Shown here: one piece after another, positions 28,668 to 37,436 of the stretch
Numbering within the stretch: position 1 is the first letter of the stretch
How the letters are laid out: the number at the start of each line of letters is the position of its first letter
Notes under the pieces: generated by a model
The model's database searches: none
The model's input: only the letters and a program-made list of their open reading frames with translations
What the model was told of the DNA's origin: nothing
Assembly: GCF_039521845.1 (NCBI RefSeq)
Contig: NZ_BAAACW010000068.1
Coordinates: 35,599-99,598 of the forward strand
DNA: 64,000 bases
Source of the DNA: Alkalibacterium iburiense
GTDB taxonomy: Bacteria > Bacillota > Bacilli > Lactobacillales > Carnobacteriaceae_A
Reading direction: 5' to 3'
Translations under genes and position numbers: made by a program

Positions 28668-29576
28668 TCCTAAGACTGCTTCTTTTGCTTTTTCAAGAGA
28701 AGAGATTATTGCTTTTCTTCCAGGTTTAGACTCAACAAATTTTGTAGCAGCTTCGACTTTAGGCAGCATACTTCCTTCAGGAAAGTGACCTTCTTCAATG
28801 TAGTTTAATGCCTCTTCTACACTCAAGTTTTTTAATTCCTTTTGGTTAGGTTTGCCAAAGTTTATTGCAACTCTTTCTACAGCTGTGAGAATAAAGAAAA
28901 AGTCCACGTCAAGTTCTTCAGCTAGTTTCTCACTCGCTTTGTCCTTATCTATTACCGCTTCAACACCGATTAATTTATTTCCTTCTTGAATAACAGGAAT
29001 GCCTCCTCCTCCTGCACCAATGATAACATGTTCTTTCTCTATTAGTTCTCTCATTATACTGGATTCCACTACTTGAAGAGGTTCTGGTGAAGGAATAACT
29101 TTTCTATACCCTCTGCCGGAATCTTCAATATAATGATCCCCAGATGCTTTTGATAGCTTTTTTGCATCTTCTTTTGAATAAAATGGCCCAATTGGTTTTG
29201 TCGGATTTTTGAATGCATTATCATTTTTATCAACAACAACCTGTGTTATCAATGAAACAACAGACTTATTAATTCCTCTATCTAAGAGTTCAGTTTTTAT
29301 TGCATTTTGCAAATGATACCCAATATACCCTTGGCTCATCGCTCCACTTTCAGGAAATGGCATGCTGTATATTTCTTCACCTTTAGATTTCGCATATTCT
29401 TTAAAAGCTAAATTGATAGCTCCTACCTGAGGACCATTCCCGTGAGATATTGTGACTTCATGGCCTTGCTCGATCATGTCCGCAATAGCAGCAGCAGCAT
29501 TTTTCGCTAAATCTTTTTGTTCTTCTGCATCATTTCCTAGTGCGTTACCGCCTAGAGCAATAAGAATTTTACTCAT
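28641..29576 (-). CDS. arcC: Carbamate kinase
   Basis: 311 residues. Carbamate kinase makes ATP from carbamoyl phosphate and ADP, releasing carbamate. The start at MSKILIALGGNALG has AAGGAGG 8 nt upstream; a longer frame to 29603 lacks a site. The amino-acid-kinase motifs ALGGNALG, SHGNGPQVG and IGAGGGGIPV are present. It overlaps the end of the DUF1116 gene by 8 nt and is the last gene of the operon. Here it would be the AllK-like energy-yielding step after oxamate carbamoyltransferase rather than part of an arginine deiminase pathway, as no arcA or arcB is nearby. Confidence 0.92.
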   Translation of the reverse strand: MSKILIALGGNALGNDAEEQKDLAKNAAAAIADMIEQGHEVTISHGNGPQVGAINLAFKEYAKSKGEEIYSMPFPESGAMSQGYIGYHLQNAIKTELLDRGINKSVVSLITQVVVDKNDNAFKNPTKPIGPFYSKEDAKKLSKASGDHYIEDSGRGYRKVIPSPEPLQVVESSIMRELIEKEHVIIGAGGGGIPVIQEGNKLIGVEAVIDKDKASEKLAEELDVDFFFILTAVERVAINFGKPNQKELKNLSVEEALNYIEEGHFPEGSMLPKVEAATKFVESKPGRKAIISSLEKAKEAVLGKTGTVIYS

Positions 29577-30999
29577 CTGCTTCCTCCTTGTAAATATCAA
29601 CAAATGTAGTTATTGCTTTTTCAAAACACTCAACTGGCGGATGCACAATACCTGCTCCGATTTGGCCAATACCAGCTTTCTTATGAGCCATTCCAGTATT
29701 AATTACCGGAAGTATATTTGTCTCAATTACTTTTCTAATATCTATACCATATGCTCCTCCTCGGAAGTTTAACGTTGGTATAGAGTAATTACTATTTTCT
29801 CCAACTGTTATTTCATACATTTGCTCACTGTATTCAATGGCATCTTGTACTTCTCCACCCACGAATTGTACTATAGCTGGTGAAGCTCCCATTGCAAAAC
29901 CACCAATTCCCATTGTTTCTGTTATGGTACTATCCCCAAGATCTAGTGCAGCGTCTTCTTCGTTATAGCCTGGGAAAAACATGCCTTTCACAAGATTAGC
30001 TGGTGCAGTAAACCATTTATTTTTTTCTAAACCACTCACTTGAATACCAAATTCAAAACCATTCCTTGCCATTACTGTCACAACTGTAGAATACTTTACG
30101 CCATGAGCAGCATCTAAAGATGATTTACTAGCAGGCATCGAAAGATTCAAGAAATAGTGTTCATTATCTCTAATAAATCCAGTCACATCTCTTAAATTTT
30201 CTTTGCTTAAATCAGTTTGAAGGAAGTAATCTATAATTTCACGATAGAATAAACTAGTAGATGCTTTATTTCTATTATGACATTCATCGCCCATATGAAG
30301 AGCCTGCGATGTAATAGATTTTAAATCAATTCCATCTGTTAATGCTAAAGCATTTTTAAGCGCAGGAGCATATGTCTCCTCAATCCATTTTAGTCTGTTG
30401 ATGACTTCTTCAGAGTTAGCTCCAAATCGCAACACTTTTCCTAACCCTTCATTTACAGTACAAAATGCTTTGTTTCCGTGTGTTCTGTTTTCTACAACAT
30501 GTACTGGCATTGAAGGAGATATGACACCAGCCATAGGTCCTACTGCATCGTAATGGTGCGTAGGAGAAAATTCAATTTCTCCAGATTCAGCTAATTTTTC
30601 AGCTTCTTTCTGATCAGTAGCTAAACCTTCGTATATTAAAGCCCCTATTATAGCCCCTTTTACTGGTCCTGCCATTTTTTCCCATTTAACAGGTGGTCCT
30701 GAATGTAAAATTAATTTTTTATGCATGCCAGGAATTGCATTAATGGCTGGTTCTATATCAACTAAGAATGGATGAGCATCTTTAATAATTTTAATTACGT
30801 TTTGGTTTGCTTCATCAATTTTTTCTCTCTCCTGCAAATAGTCAAGTGCCTCAAGAAGCTTTACATTTCCTCCAGCTGGAGGTCTCCAATCAAACTGTAC
30901 TGACTCAACATTTTGCAAGTCCAAATCTTCTTTAAACTTAGGGGTTCCGATATTGATAACTCGTAACTCTGAGCCTATTAGTCCTCTATTTTCACTCAC
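29569..30999 (-). CDS. allG: DUF1116 protein, AllG-like subunit of oxamate carbamoyltransferase
   Basis: 476 residues of the DUF1116 family (E. coli YlbE/AllG). Recognisable stretches include RPPAGGNVKLLEAL, HSGPPVKWEKMAGPVKGA, MGDECHNRNKAST and PTLNFRGGAYGID. In E. coli allF, allG and allH together were shown to encode oxamic transcarbamylase, which converts oxalurate and phosphate to oxamate and carbamoyl phosphate. The start lies directly at the end of the AllF-like gene (stop 31000-31002) and the end overlaps the carbamate kinase gene, indicating coupled translation. Confidence 0.85.
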   Translation of the reverse strand: MSENRGLIGSELRVINIGTPKFKEDLDLQNVESVQFDWRPPAGGNVKLLEALDYLQEREKIDEANQNVIKIIKDAHPFLVDIEPAINAIPGMHKKLILHSGPPVKWEKMAGPVKGAIIGALIYEGLATDQKEAEKLAESGEIEFSPTHHYDAVGPMAGVISPSMPVHVVENRTHGNKAFCTVNEGLGKVLRFGANSEEVINRLKWIEETYAPALKNALALTDGIDLKSITSQALHMGDECHNRNKASTSLFYREIIDYFLQTDLSKENLRDVTGFIRDNEHYFLNLSMPASKSSLDAAHGVKYSTVVTVMARNGFEFGIQVSGLEKNKWFTAPANLVKGMFFPGYNEEDAALDLGDSTITETMGIGGFAMGASPAIVQFVGGEVQDAIEYSEQMYEITVGENSNYSIPTLNFRGGAYGIDIRKVIETNILPVINTGMAHKKAGIGQIGAGIVHPPVECFEKAITTFVDIYKEEADE

Positions 31000-32553
31000 T
31001 TAATTGACCTCCTTTTTCACAATTAAACCTGCTACTTTACTAGCCATTTCGTTACTATCTGCTATAAACACCCCAATATCTCTCAACTTGTCTTCTTGTT
31101 CTTTTAGTCCTTGCTTGTCTTTAGAGGTGCCGCATACATAAGCTACAATCGGAAGATAACGATCGTTATTTTCTGCAATGCTTTTAGCCTTAATCAAAGT
31201 ATCTAGTGATTCGCCAACGGGATTTTCGTGAGCACCGTATCCAATTTCGAAATCTAATAATAATACAGCGGTATTTGGATTTTCAGCTTCTATTAAGATA
31301 CGTTCATTTCTTAAATTCGGTTCAATCATCGGATGCGGTTTTCCTTTTGTAAATTCGTCATCACCCATATCCAATAAAATGTGACTCTCACTTAGAGAAC
31401 TGTCACTTAATTTCTCTTCTTGACGTTTAGCGACATTACTTTTAACATCATTCAAGTCTTCACGTAAAATTGATAAAGCTTCTGCAGTCAACGTTCCTCC
31501 ACAGAATAATCCCTTAACAAATTTTTGAGATTCAACTAACTTGTTATTTTCCTGTTTGATCCATTCTTTATTATCTTCGCTCAATTTAGTATTAAATGTT
31601 GCATTCTTATCAAAAGCTAGTATAGACTGACGTGCCCCTTCTATTAGAGTAGATGCAAATGAGGCTCCAGATTGTTCAACAGTTTCTTTATCTCCATCCA
31701 GGAAGCATATAACTACTGGCTTTGATATTTCTTTAACCTTTTCTAAAATCTTATCTTGAACAATCTTTGCAGGTGGCTTTGATATTAATGTAATAACCTT
31801 AGTATTATCATCTCTATCAAGTAGTTTTAGTCCTTCTAACATCATAATACCACCGATTTTCTCATGTAAGTCTCTTCCGCCTGTACCAATTGCCTGAGTA
31901 ATTCCGTAGCCCATTCGATCGATTTGAACAGCAACTTCCTGTAAACCTGTACCAGAAGCAGCAACTAAACCGATACCGCCTTGCTCGACTTCATTTGAGA
32001 AACATAATCCTATTTGGTTAATCATCGCTGTACCACAATCTGGACCCATGACAAGAAGATTCTTTTTAGCGCCTAACTCTTTTAGTTCTCTTTCATCTTC
32101 AATCGAAACGTTGTCACTAAACAACATCACATTTAAATCTCTGTTGAGTGCTTGTCTTGCTTCTCGGGCTGCAAATTCTCCAGGAACTGATATAACTGCT
32201 AGATTTGCATCCGGCAAAGTATTTAATGCCCCTGCTAGTGTTTTTACTGATTCATTACCTTTTTTATTAGATGATGACTTTTTAGAATTTAATTCCCCAT
32301 CAACGTAATCAATAATAGAGTTAAGTGTGTCTTCATTCTTTGTTTTTATGGCTATAATTAGATCATTCTCTGAGGCGGATTGAGCTTCATCTGTCATCAT
32401 TCCAATATTTGCTAATAGTTCTTTATTCATTTGAGTAGCCATTGATACAACTGCATCAATGACTCCCTCTTGTTGTAGGACTTTACCTGAGAGGGACATT
32501 AAAGTTACTGAATCATGATAAGCATTCTTTTCTATTAATACTTTTGTTTCCAC
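31000..32553 (-). CDS. allF: FdrA/AllF-like acyl-CoA synthetase-fold subunit of oxamate carbamoyltransferase
   Basis: 517 residues of the FdrA family, with a succinyl-CoA-synthetase-like fold: MGPDCGTAMINQIG, GLVAASGTGLQEVAVQ and GTGGRDLHEKIGG are visible near residues 170-230, and a second domain follows. FdrA is the AllF subunit of the three-gene oxamic transcarbamylase. The ATG overlaps the stop of the DUF2877 gene by one base (32553), and the DUF1116 gene starts directly after its stop. All three subunits are thus encoded in the order H-F-G with no gaps. Confidence 0.87.
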   Translation of the reverse strand: METKVLIEKNAYHDSVTLMSLSGKVLQQEGVIDAVVSMATQMNKELLANIGMMTDEAQSASENDLIIAIKTKNEDTLNSIIDYVDGELNSKKSSSNKKGNESVKTLAGALNTLPDANLAVISVPGEFAAREARQALNRDLNVMLFSDNVSIEDERELKELGAKKNLLVMGPDCGTAMINQIGLCFSNEVEQGGIGLVAASGTGLQEVAVQIDRMGYGITQAIGTGGRDLHEKIGGIMMLEGLKLLDRDDNTKVITLISKPPAKIVQDKILEKVKEISKPVVICFLDGDKETVEQSGASFASTLIEGARQSILAFDKNATFNTKLSEDNKEWIKQENNKLVESQKFVKGLFCGGTLTAEALSILREDLNDVKSNVAKRQEEKLSDSSLSESHILLDMGDDEFTKGKPHPMIEPNLRNERILIEAENPNTAVLLLDFEIGYGAHENPVGESLDTLIKAKSIAENNDRYLPIVAYVCGTSKDKQGLKEQEDKLRDIGVFIADSNEMASKVAGLIVKKEVN

Positions 32554-33455
32554 TACGTTCTCCCCTTCTTTTCTTTAATTAAATACTTCAATCCAAAACA
32601 AACTCCAACTAACATATCTGTGCCAGAAGTTGACCCAATATTTAGTATTGAATCAATAAGTTTCTCATTCCTTCTTTTATTATCTATTTCCAATATTATA
32701 TAATCTCTTAAAACTGTGTTGATTTCGCCAGTTAAAACATTTGAAATCATATAGTAACCGACGTGTGTTGTCTTATTTCGGAAGTTGAATTTCTTTAATG
32801 AGTGGAATAATTCGCCAACCTTTGATTGATTTTTTGCATAACAATATAAAACTGAAAGGAGGCCTGTGATAAAATCGTCACCAGAAGGCGTTAAGCCTAC
32901 TCCCAGCCCTATAAACTGTTGTAAGTTATCAAAAGTCATTTTTTGTTCAAGTTGATCCAACAATAGCTTGAAATAACTGTCGTATATTCTTGGAGTAATC
33001 TGGTAGTTATCTTCTTCAATCATCAAGAAGGCAGTAAGTATCCCACCCGTTTTACCGAAATCAGACAAATAATTTTTTAAATGATTATACTTGTTTCTGA
33101 TCATATTTTTGTCTGATGGAGTTATATTAATTGAACTATCCCAAGTATCGGCATAAGAATAATCAAGAGTGAATATATCAATGGTTGCTGAGTTATTTTC
33201 ATTAAAACAAACCGAATCCCCGATATTTATTTTTTTATTCAAATCACTAAAGCCTTTATGTTCTTTTGTTTTCATCATATAAGGTGAGGAGATGACACTA
33301 TCAATAGCAATAGCAACTAAACACGACGGATAAACCAACTCAATATTGATAACTTTATCGAATATACTAATAATTTCCCCTGTTAGATTCACAGTTGTAG
33401 ACTCTGCTAGAGTTTTTTTCAATCTTTTATCCATATGATTAATTGCTATCCTCAT
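32553..33455 (-). CDS. allH: DUF2877 protein, AllH-like subunit of oxamate carbamoyltransferase
   Basis: 300 residues. The DUF2877 hallmark GLGVGLTPSGDDFITG lies near residue 185, and GSTSGTDMLVGVCFGL near the C-terminus also fits. E. coli YlbF/AllH is the third subunit of oxamic transcarbamylase. Base composition is more AT-rich than in the housekeeping genes nearby. It follows the second permease after 12 nt, with a ribosome site at the end of that gap. Confidence 0.85.
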   Translation of the reverse strand: MRIAINHMDKRLKKTLAESTTVNLTGEIISIFDKVINIELVYPSCLVAIAIDSVISSPYMMKTKEHKGFSDLNKKINIGDSVCFNENNSATIDIFTLDYSYADTWDSSINITPSDKNMIRNKYNHLKNYLSDFGKTGGILTAFLMIEEDNYQITPRIYDSYFKLLLDQLEQKMTFDNLQQFIGLGVGLTPSGDDFITGLLSVLYCYAKNQSKVGELFHSLKKFNFRNKTTHVGYYMISNVLTGEINTVLRDYIILEIDNKRRNEKLIDSILNIGSTSGTDMLVGVCFGLKYLIKEKKGRT

Positions 33456-33467
33456 TGTTCCACCTAC

Positions 33468-35006
33468 CTATTGAGTATCTTCCAGTTCTTCTTTTTCGTC
33501 AGGATGTCGGTAAAAATGGAAAGCAAGCAGACCTACAGCCATTGTTAAATAACCAAGCGCGGCACTTAATCCTGTTCCTAAACCTATTTCTCCTGCGTGA
33601 ATAAATCCAAAGTATGAAAGAGCAGCTGTAATCAAAGCATAAATTGCTGCAAGTTTAAATTTTCGATCAATCAGGTAAATTATAATTGTAATTAACATCA
33701 TTGATACTAAGATATCTGAAGCTCCCAATGTGCTCCACCCGCCATAATACACACCGTTATCTTGTAAAATATTTAATCCCACTTCTGAAGCACTTGTTCC
33801 GGCTGCAGTCAAAGCGTTATCAACCTGTAATATAACAAAACTCGCTATAAATGGCATTAATCCCAAGATCATTGCAGGTATATGTTTAGTCTTAGCAGTA
33901 GAGAATGCTTGTGTCCCAATTGACATTGAAATATAAACTAAAATTGGTAACAAAGCGACTAGAGGAATAATTGCCATTACAAGGGGCATTAAGCCGATGA
34001 AAGCCAGTAACAGAACTCCTACTCCAGTAGCTAAAGAATAGCCAACTCTTGCTCCTGTTGCTTTCCATCCAGGGTGACCAATATAAATAATAGTTGGGTA
34101 AACACTTCCTAAAAAAGAACCGAAAATAGTGAGTAAACCAGGAACTAGTAAAGATAATGCTGTTGGGAATTTATCTCCAGCTACTTCAGCACTTTCAATA
34201 TTGTCTAGACTTTCTAAGAAGTCATAGATTGCCAAAGGAATAGCTGCTGCAAGGAATGGTGACAAATAAGCAAATCCTTGAAATAATTGTGAAAAAGCAA
34301 ATGATGGAAGTGAAATTGAAAATCCACTAGCTGCTTGCTGAACCGCTTCTACATCCATATATCCTGTGCCCCACGCTAAAAGCATCCCAATGATAATAGC
34401 TAGAAGACCAGCTGGAATATTACCAGGTAATTTTTTGTGGGCAATCCAACCACCTAACACTATTACTAGAGTCAAAAGCCCAATATAAGGTGCACTGTAT
34501 ATTTCTCCCATTGGATTCATAGCGATATAAGTCAGTGCTAGACCAGCCAAAGAACCTAACAAAGCACTTCTTGGTATATATTTCTGAATGAATGGTCCAA
34601 CAACTGCTCCAAGAGTCATAATAATTCCTTGAACTAAGTTCCAAGCAACCCCTGTAGACCATGCCAACAACCAGTCTTGGGTCTGTGCGTAAACAGGTAA
34701 CATTACACCAAAAGTAACGATAAAATAATGAGGAACACTCAGACCATACGGCATTGCAGTGACATTAGAATTTCCATTTTTTAATGATGCTTTTCTTGCC
34801 TGGATAGCAAAGATTATACCACCTAGTCCAATAGATACTGCAGCACCCGGTACAATATTTCCGTAAATGATATCTCCCGGCATATTAATAGCTGCAAGTA
34901 AACCAATCGCAGCTAAAAAGTTAGTTAAAACGTTACTGAATAATCCGAAGAAACCATTTATATCTCCTTTAACAAACCAAGGAGTTCCTTGATGATTCTT
35001 TTCCAT
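33468..35006 (-). CDS. NCS2-type permease, copy B
   Basis: 512 residues, about 12-14 membrane segments. The protein is a xanthine/uracil-permease-like transporter of the subgroup that opens with a conserved GDINGFFGLFSNVLTNFLA and carries AIYDFLESLDNIESAEVAGD and YIGHPGWKATGARVGYS. It is a distant paralogue of the permease at 35683-37221. It lies between the cysteine hydrolase and the AllH-like gene. The substrate is unknown; a small ureide or cyclic imide is plausible from context. Confidence 0.8.
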   Translation of the reverse strand: MEKNHQGTPWFVKGDINGFFGLFSNVLTNFLAAIGLLAAINMPGDIIYGNIVPGAAVSIGLGGIIFAIQARKASLKNGNSNVTAMPYGLSVPHYFIVTFGVMLPVYAQTQDWLLAWSTGVAWNLVQGIIMTLGAVVGPFIQKYIPRSALLGSLAGLALTYIAMNPMGEIYSAPYIGLLTLVIVLGGWIAHKKLPGNIPAGLLAIIIGMLLAWGTGYMDVEAVQQAASGFSISLPSFAFSQLFQGFAYLSPFLAAAIPLAIYDFLESLDNIESAEVAGDKFPTALSLLVPGLLTIFGSFLGSVYPTIIYIGHPGWKATGARVGYSLATGVGVLLLAFIGLMPLVMAIIPLVALLPILVYISMSIGTQAFSTAKTKHIPAMILGLMPFIASFVILQVDNALTAAGTSASEVGLNILQDNGVYYGGWSTLGASDILVSMMLITIIIYLIDRKFKLAAIYALITAALSYFGFIHAGEIGLGTGLSAALGYLTMAVGLLAFHFYRHPDEKEELEDTQ

Positions 35007-35033
35007 TTTGTTCTCTCCTATGCTGATAATTTA

Positions 35034-35696
35034 TTATTTAGACCAAGCACTTAACAAGTTTTCTGACGGTGCAGTCCACCCGAATATTCCACCCTGCTGA
35101 TTTATCATGCGAATAGAATCTTCGTGATCTTTCGGATCAAAGGCAGCACAGCAGTCTTCAAGCATTAAACATTCGTATCCGCGGTCATTTGCTTCTCTGA
35201 TTGTAGTTTGAACACATACATGAGTCGTTACACCTGTTACAATTAAATTTTTAATATTTCTATTTCTTAAAATAGATTCTAAATCAGTTTGATAAAATGC
35301 TCCTTTTCCAGGCTTATCTAAAACAACTTCATTTTCTTTAGGTTGCAATTCATCTACAATATCATGACCATACTCACCTCTTACCAAGATTCTACCCATG
35401 GGTCCTACTTCGCCAATACCTCCACCACGTTTAGCTTTGCTTACTGGAACGTCAGTAAGATCTGGTCTATGCCCTTCTCTAGTATGGATAACTAACAAAC
35501 CTTTTTCTCTTGCTTCTTCCAGTACACGTTGAACATTAGGAATGATTTTGTTAGTGGCCGAAACATCATTACCTAGTTTTTCCCCAAATCCCCCTGGATA
35601 TAAAAAGTCTCTCTGCATATCAATAATCATTAATGCTGTTGAATCGTTATTAAATTCAAATTCGTATGGTTTTGCGTTTACTTTATATGATGTCAT
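35034..35696 (-). CDS. Isochorismatase-like cysteine hydrolase (biuret/ureidoacrylate amidohydrolase type)
   Basis: 220 residues. The catalytic triad of this amidohydrolase family can be read: Asp26 in LMIIDMQRDF, Lys128 in LDKPGKGAF and Cys161 in TGVTTHVCVQT with the preceding cis-peptide VTGVTT. The closest-looking relatives are biuret hydrolase and RutB ureidoacrylate amidohydrolase, which cleave a carbamoyl C-N bond. The start ATG at 35694-35696 has GGAGG upstream and overlaps the end of the first permease gene by 14 nt. It could produce or consume a ureide in this operon; exact substrate unknown. Confidence 0.8.
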   Translation of the reverse strand: MTSYKVNAKPYEFEFNNDSTALMIIDMQRDFLYPGGFGEKLGNDVSATNKIIPNVQRVLEEAREKGLLVIHTREGHRPDLTDVPVSKAKRGGGIGEVGPMGRILVRGEYGHDIVDELQPKENEVVLDKPGKGAFYQTDLESILRNRNIKNLIVTGVTTHVCVQTTIREANDRGYECLMLEDCCAAFDPKDHEDSIRMINQQGGIFGWTAPSENLLSAWSK

Positions 35697-37221
35697 TATT
35701 TGTTCCTCCAATTTGTTTTTTATTTAAATATTTTATTACCAAAATTATTATAACTATTGCCAAGTAACTTATTGTCAATTCGGCTGACACGTTTATTCCA
35801 ACTAATGGAGCATGTATCAGACCAAAAAATGAAAATATCGCTCCAAGAACAGATGTAAATGCTGCTTTATCATACTCTCTATCAATTAAGAAGCACAATA
35901 AACTAGACCATAACATGCCTACAATAATGGCTCCAGATCCAATAACTACCATCCCGCTAAATTCAATTCCTGCGATTCTTAAGGTCTCATATCCTAGTGA
36001 AGTAGAATCAGTTCCTGCAGCTGTAAGCGCGTTTTCGATAAGATTTCTTCCCCAATCAGCTAACCATGGAATAATAGCTAAAATAACAGCAGGTGCATAT
36101 TTGCTTTTAGTTTCTTGAAAAGCTTGTGCCCCAATAACTAGACCAATATAAACTAAGATCGGCAATATAGCTTGAATTGGAATGATGTTGAGCAGTAAAG
36201 AAATAAGACCAAGCCACGTTATAGCTAATAGTCCAGCTCCTGTAGCCAAGGTGTAACCAATACGAGCACCTGCTTCTTTCCACCCAGGATGCCCAATAAA
36301 TACAGCAGTAGGGAATGGACTACCAAAAAGACTAGCCAGTATACTGGTTGCTCCATCAGCAATCATTGTCCAGAATGTACTATAGAGATCTCCTGCTGCT
36401 TCAGCACTTTCAATATTGTCAATTGTTTCAAAAGCATTGTAGATACCTAGAGGTATTGCGGAAGCTAAAAATGGAGTGGCTTCAGAAAAACCAGATATAA
36501 TCCTACTTACTGAAAAACTAGGTAAAGATAACTCAATTGAATTAAAAGATGAGATTAACAAGCTAAAGTTCATCATTCCAGTTGTCCATCCGATTGCCGT
36601 CCCTACGAGAATGGCTACCAGCCCCACAGGTATATTAAGTGGGAACTTAACTTTTCCAAACCAACCCATTAGAATAATAATAAGTGATATAATCCCAACG
36701 TAAGGAATGTCAAAAGTTTGCATTGCAGGTGTCATTGCAATAAATGTTATTGATGCTCCTGCTAAAGAACCTAACATTGCAGCTCGGGGTATTACTTTTC
36801 TTAATGCTCCGCCAAAAAAGGCTCCTAATAGCTCTATAATTCCTTCAATGAATCCCCAAGCTAAACTGGCATACCAAGCTGCGTATGGATCTCCTGTTGA
36901 CTGGTATACTGGACCCATAATCAAGTAGACAATAAGGAACATATGAGTTACGCTCGTCCCTGAAGGAAGTGCTGTTACATCGTTCCTCCTTTCCTTGGAT
37001 GCCAGTCTGTAAGCCATCACTGAATAGATAACACTACTAGCAAATATTGACAAGCCTACAGCAGGAAGAATTGTTCCTAGCGCTATTTCGGCAGGTATTC
37101 CAACAGTCAGCAACAACCCTGCCATCACAAGTAAGTTAGTTAAATTATTTGTAAATAATCCAAAAAAACCATCAATATCAGACCGTTGCCAAATTTTTAC
37201 AAATCTATTATTTGCAGTCAC
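35683..37221 (-). CDS. NCS2-type permease, copy A
   Basis: 512 residues, many membrane segments, same subgroup as the permease at 33468-35006 (here SDIDGFFGLFTNNLTNLLV, YNAFETIDNIESAEAAGD, FIGHPGWKEAGARIGYT). The two differ enough to suggest different substrates rather than a recent duplication. It is the first gene of the operon that runs to the carbamate kinase gene. A candidate extended -10 and a catabolite-responsive-like site lie just upstream. Confidence 0.8.
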   Translation of the reverse strand: MTANNRFVKIWQRSDIDGFFGLFTNNLTNLLVMAGLLLTVGIPAEIALGTILPAVGLSIFASSVIYSVMAYRLASKERRNDVTALPSGTSVTHMFLIVYLIMGPVYQSTGDPYAAWYASLAWGFIEGIIELLGAFFGGALRKVIPRAAMLGSLAGASITFIAMTPAMQTFDIPYVGIISLIIILMGWFGKVKFPLNIPVGLVAILVGTAIGWTTGMMNFSLLISSFNSIELSLPSFSVSRIISGFSEATPFLASAIPLGIYNAFETIDNIESAEAAGDLYSTFWTMIADGATSILASLFGSPFPTAVFIGHPGWKEAGARIGYTLATGAGLLAITWLGLISLLLNIIPIQAILPILVYIGLVIGAQAFQETKSKYAPAVILAIIPWLADWGRNLIENALTAAGTDSTSLGYETLRIAGIEFSGMVVIGSGAIIVGMLWSSLLCFLIDREYDKAAFTSVLGAIFSFFGLIHAPLVGINVSAELTISYLAIVIIILVIKYLNKKQIGGTNNDII

Positions 37222-37277
37222 TACATTCTTCTCCTCTTCTCATATAACAGATTTAAGACCTCATCGCGATTAACTAA

Positions 37278-37336
37278 ATAATATCACCAAATATACATTT
37301 AATCATTGTCAATCATTTGCATAAAAAACGTTTTCA
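37278..37336 (-). promoter_or_regulatory. Candidate promoter and cre-like site of the permease-all operon
   Basis: Minus-strand TGATATTAT (37278-37286) is an extended -10. A TTGACA at 37307-37312 is 23 nt away, too far for a normal pair. Further upstream TGAAAACGTTTTTT (about 37323-37336) matches 12 of 14 positions of the CcpA cre consensus. Both calls are tentative. Confidence 0.4.
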
Positions 37337-37360
37337 TTTTGTATGTTTTTGCCATAAATA

Positions 37361-37399
37361 AAAAGCAATGAAATCTCCGCGAGAGATTTCATTGCTTTT
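37361..37399 (-). terminator. pucR terminator
   Basis: A perfect 17-bp stem (37361-37377 with 37383-37399) with a 5-nt loop and a T-rich minus-strand tail. It lies about 40 nt after the PucR stop and isolates it from the operon downstream. Confidence 0.9.
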
Positions 37400-37436
37400 T
37401 TCCTGATATAAATTTCTTAAAGGACATATATATTTG

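Noticed and set aside
37284..37312. TTGACA at 37307-37312 as -35 of the permease-all operon
   Set aside because: The nearest -10-like hexamers are 11 or 23 nt away, outside the working range; kept only as part of a tentative extended -10 call.
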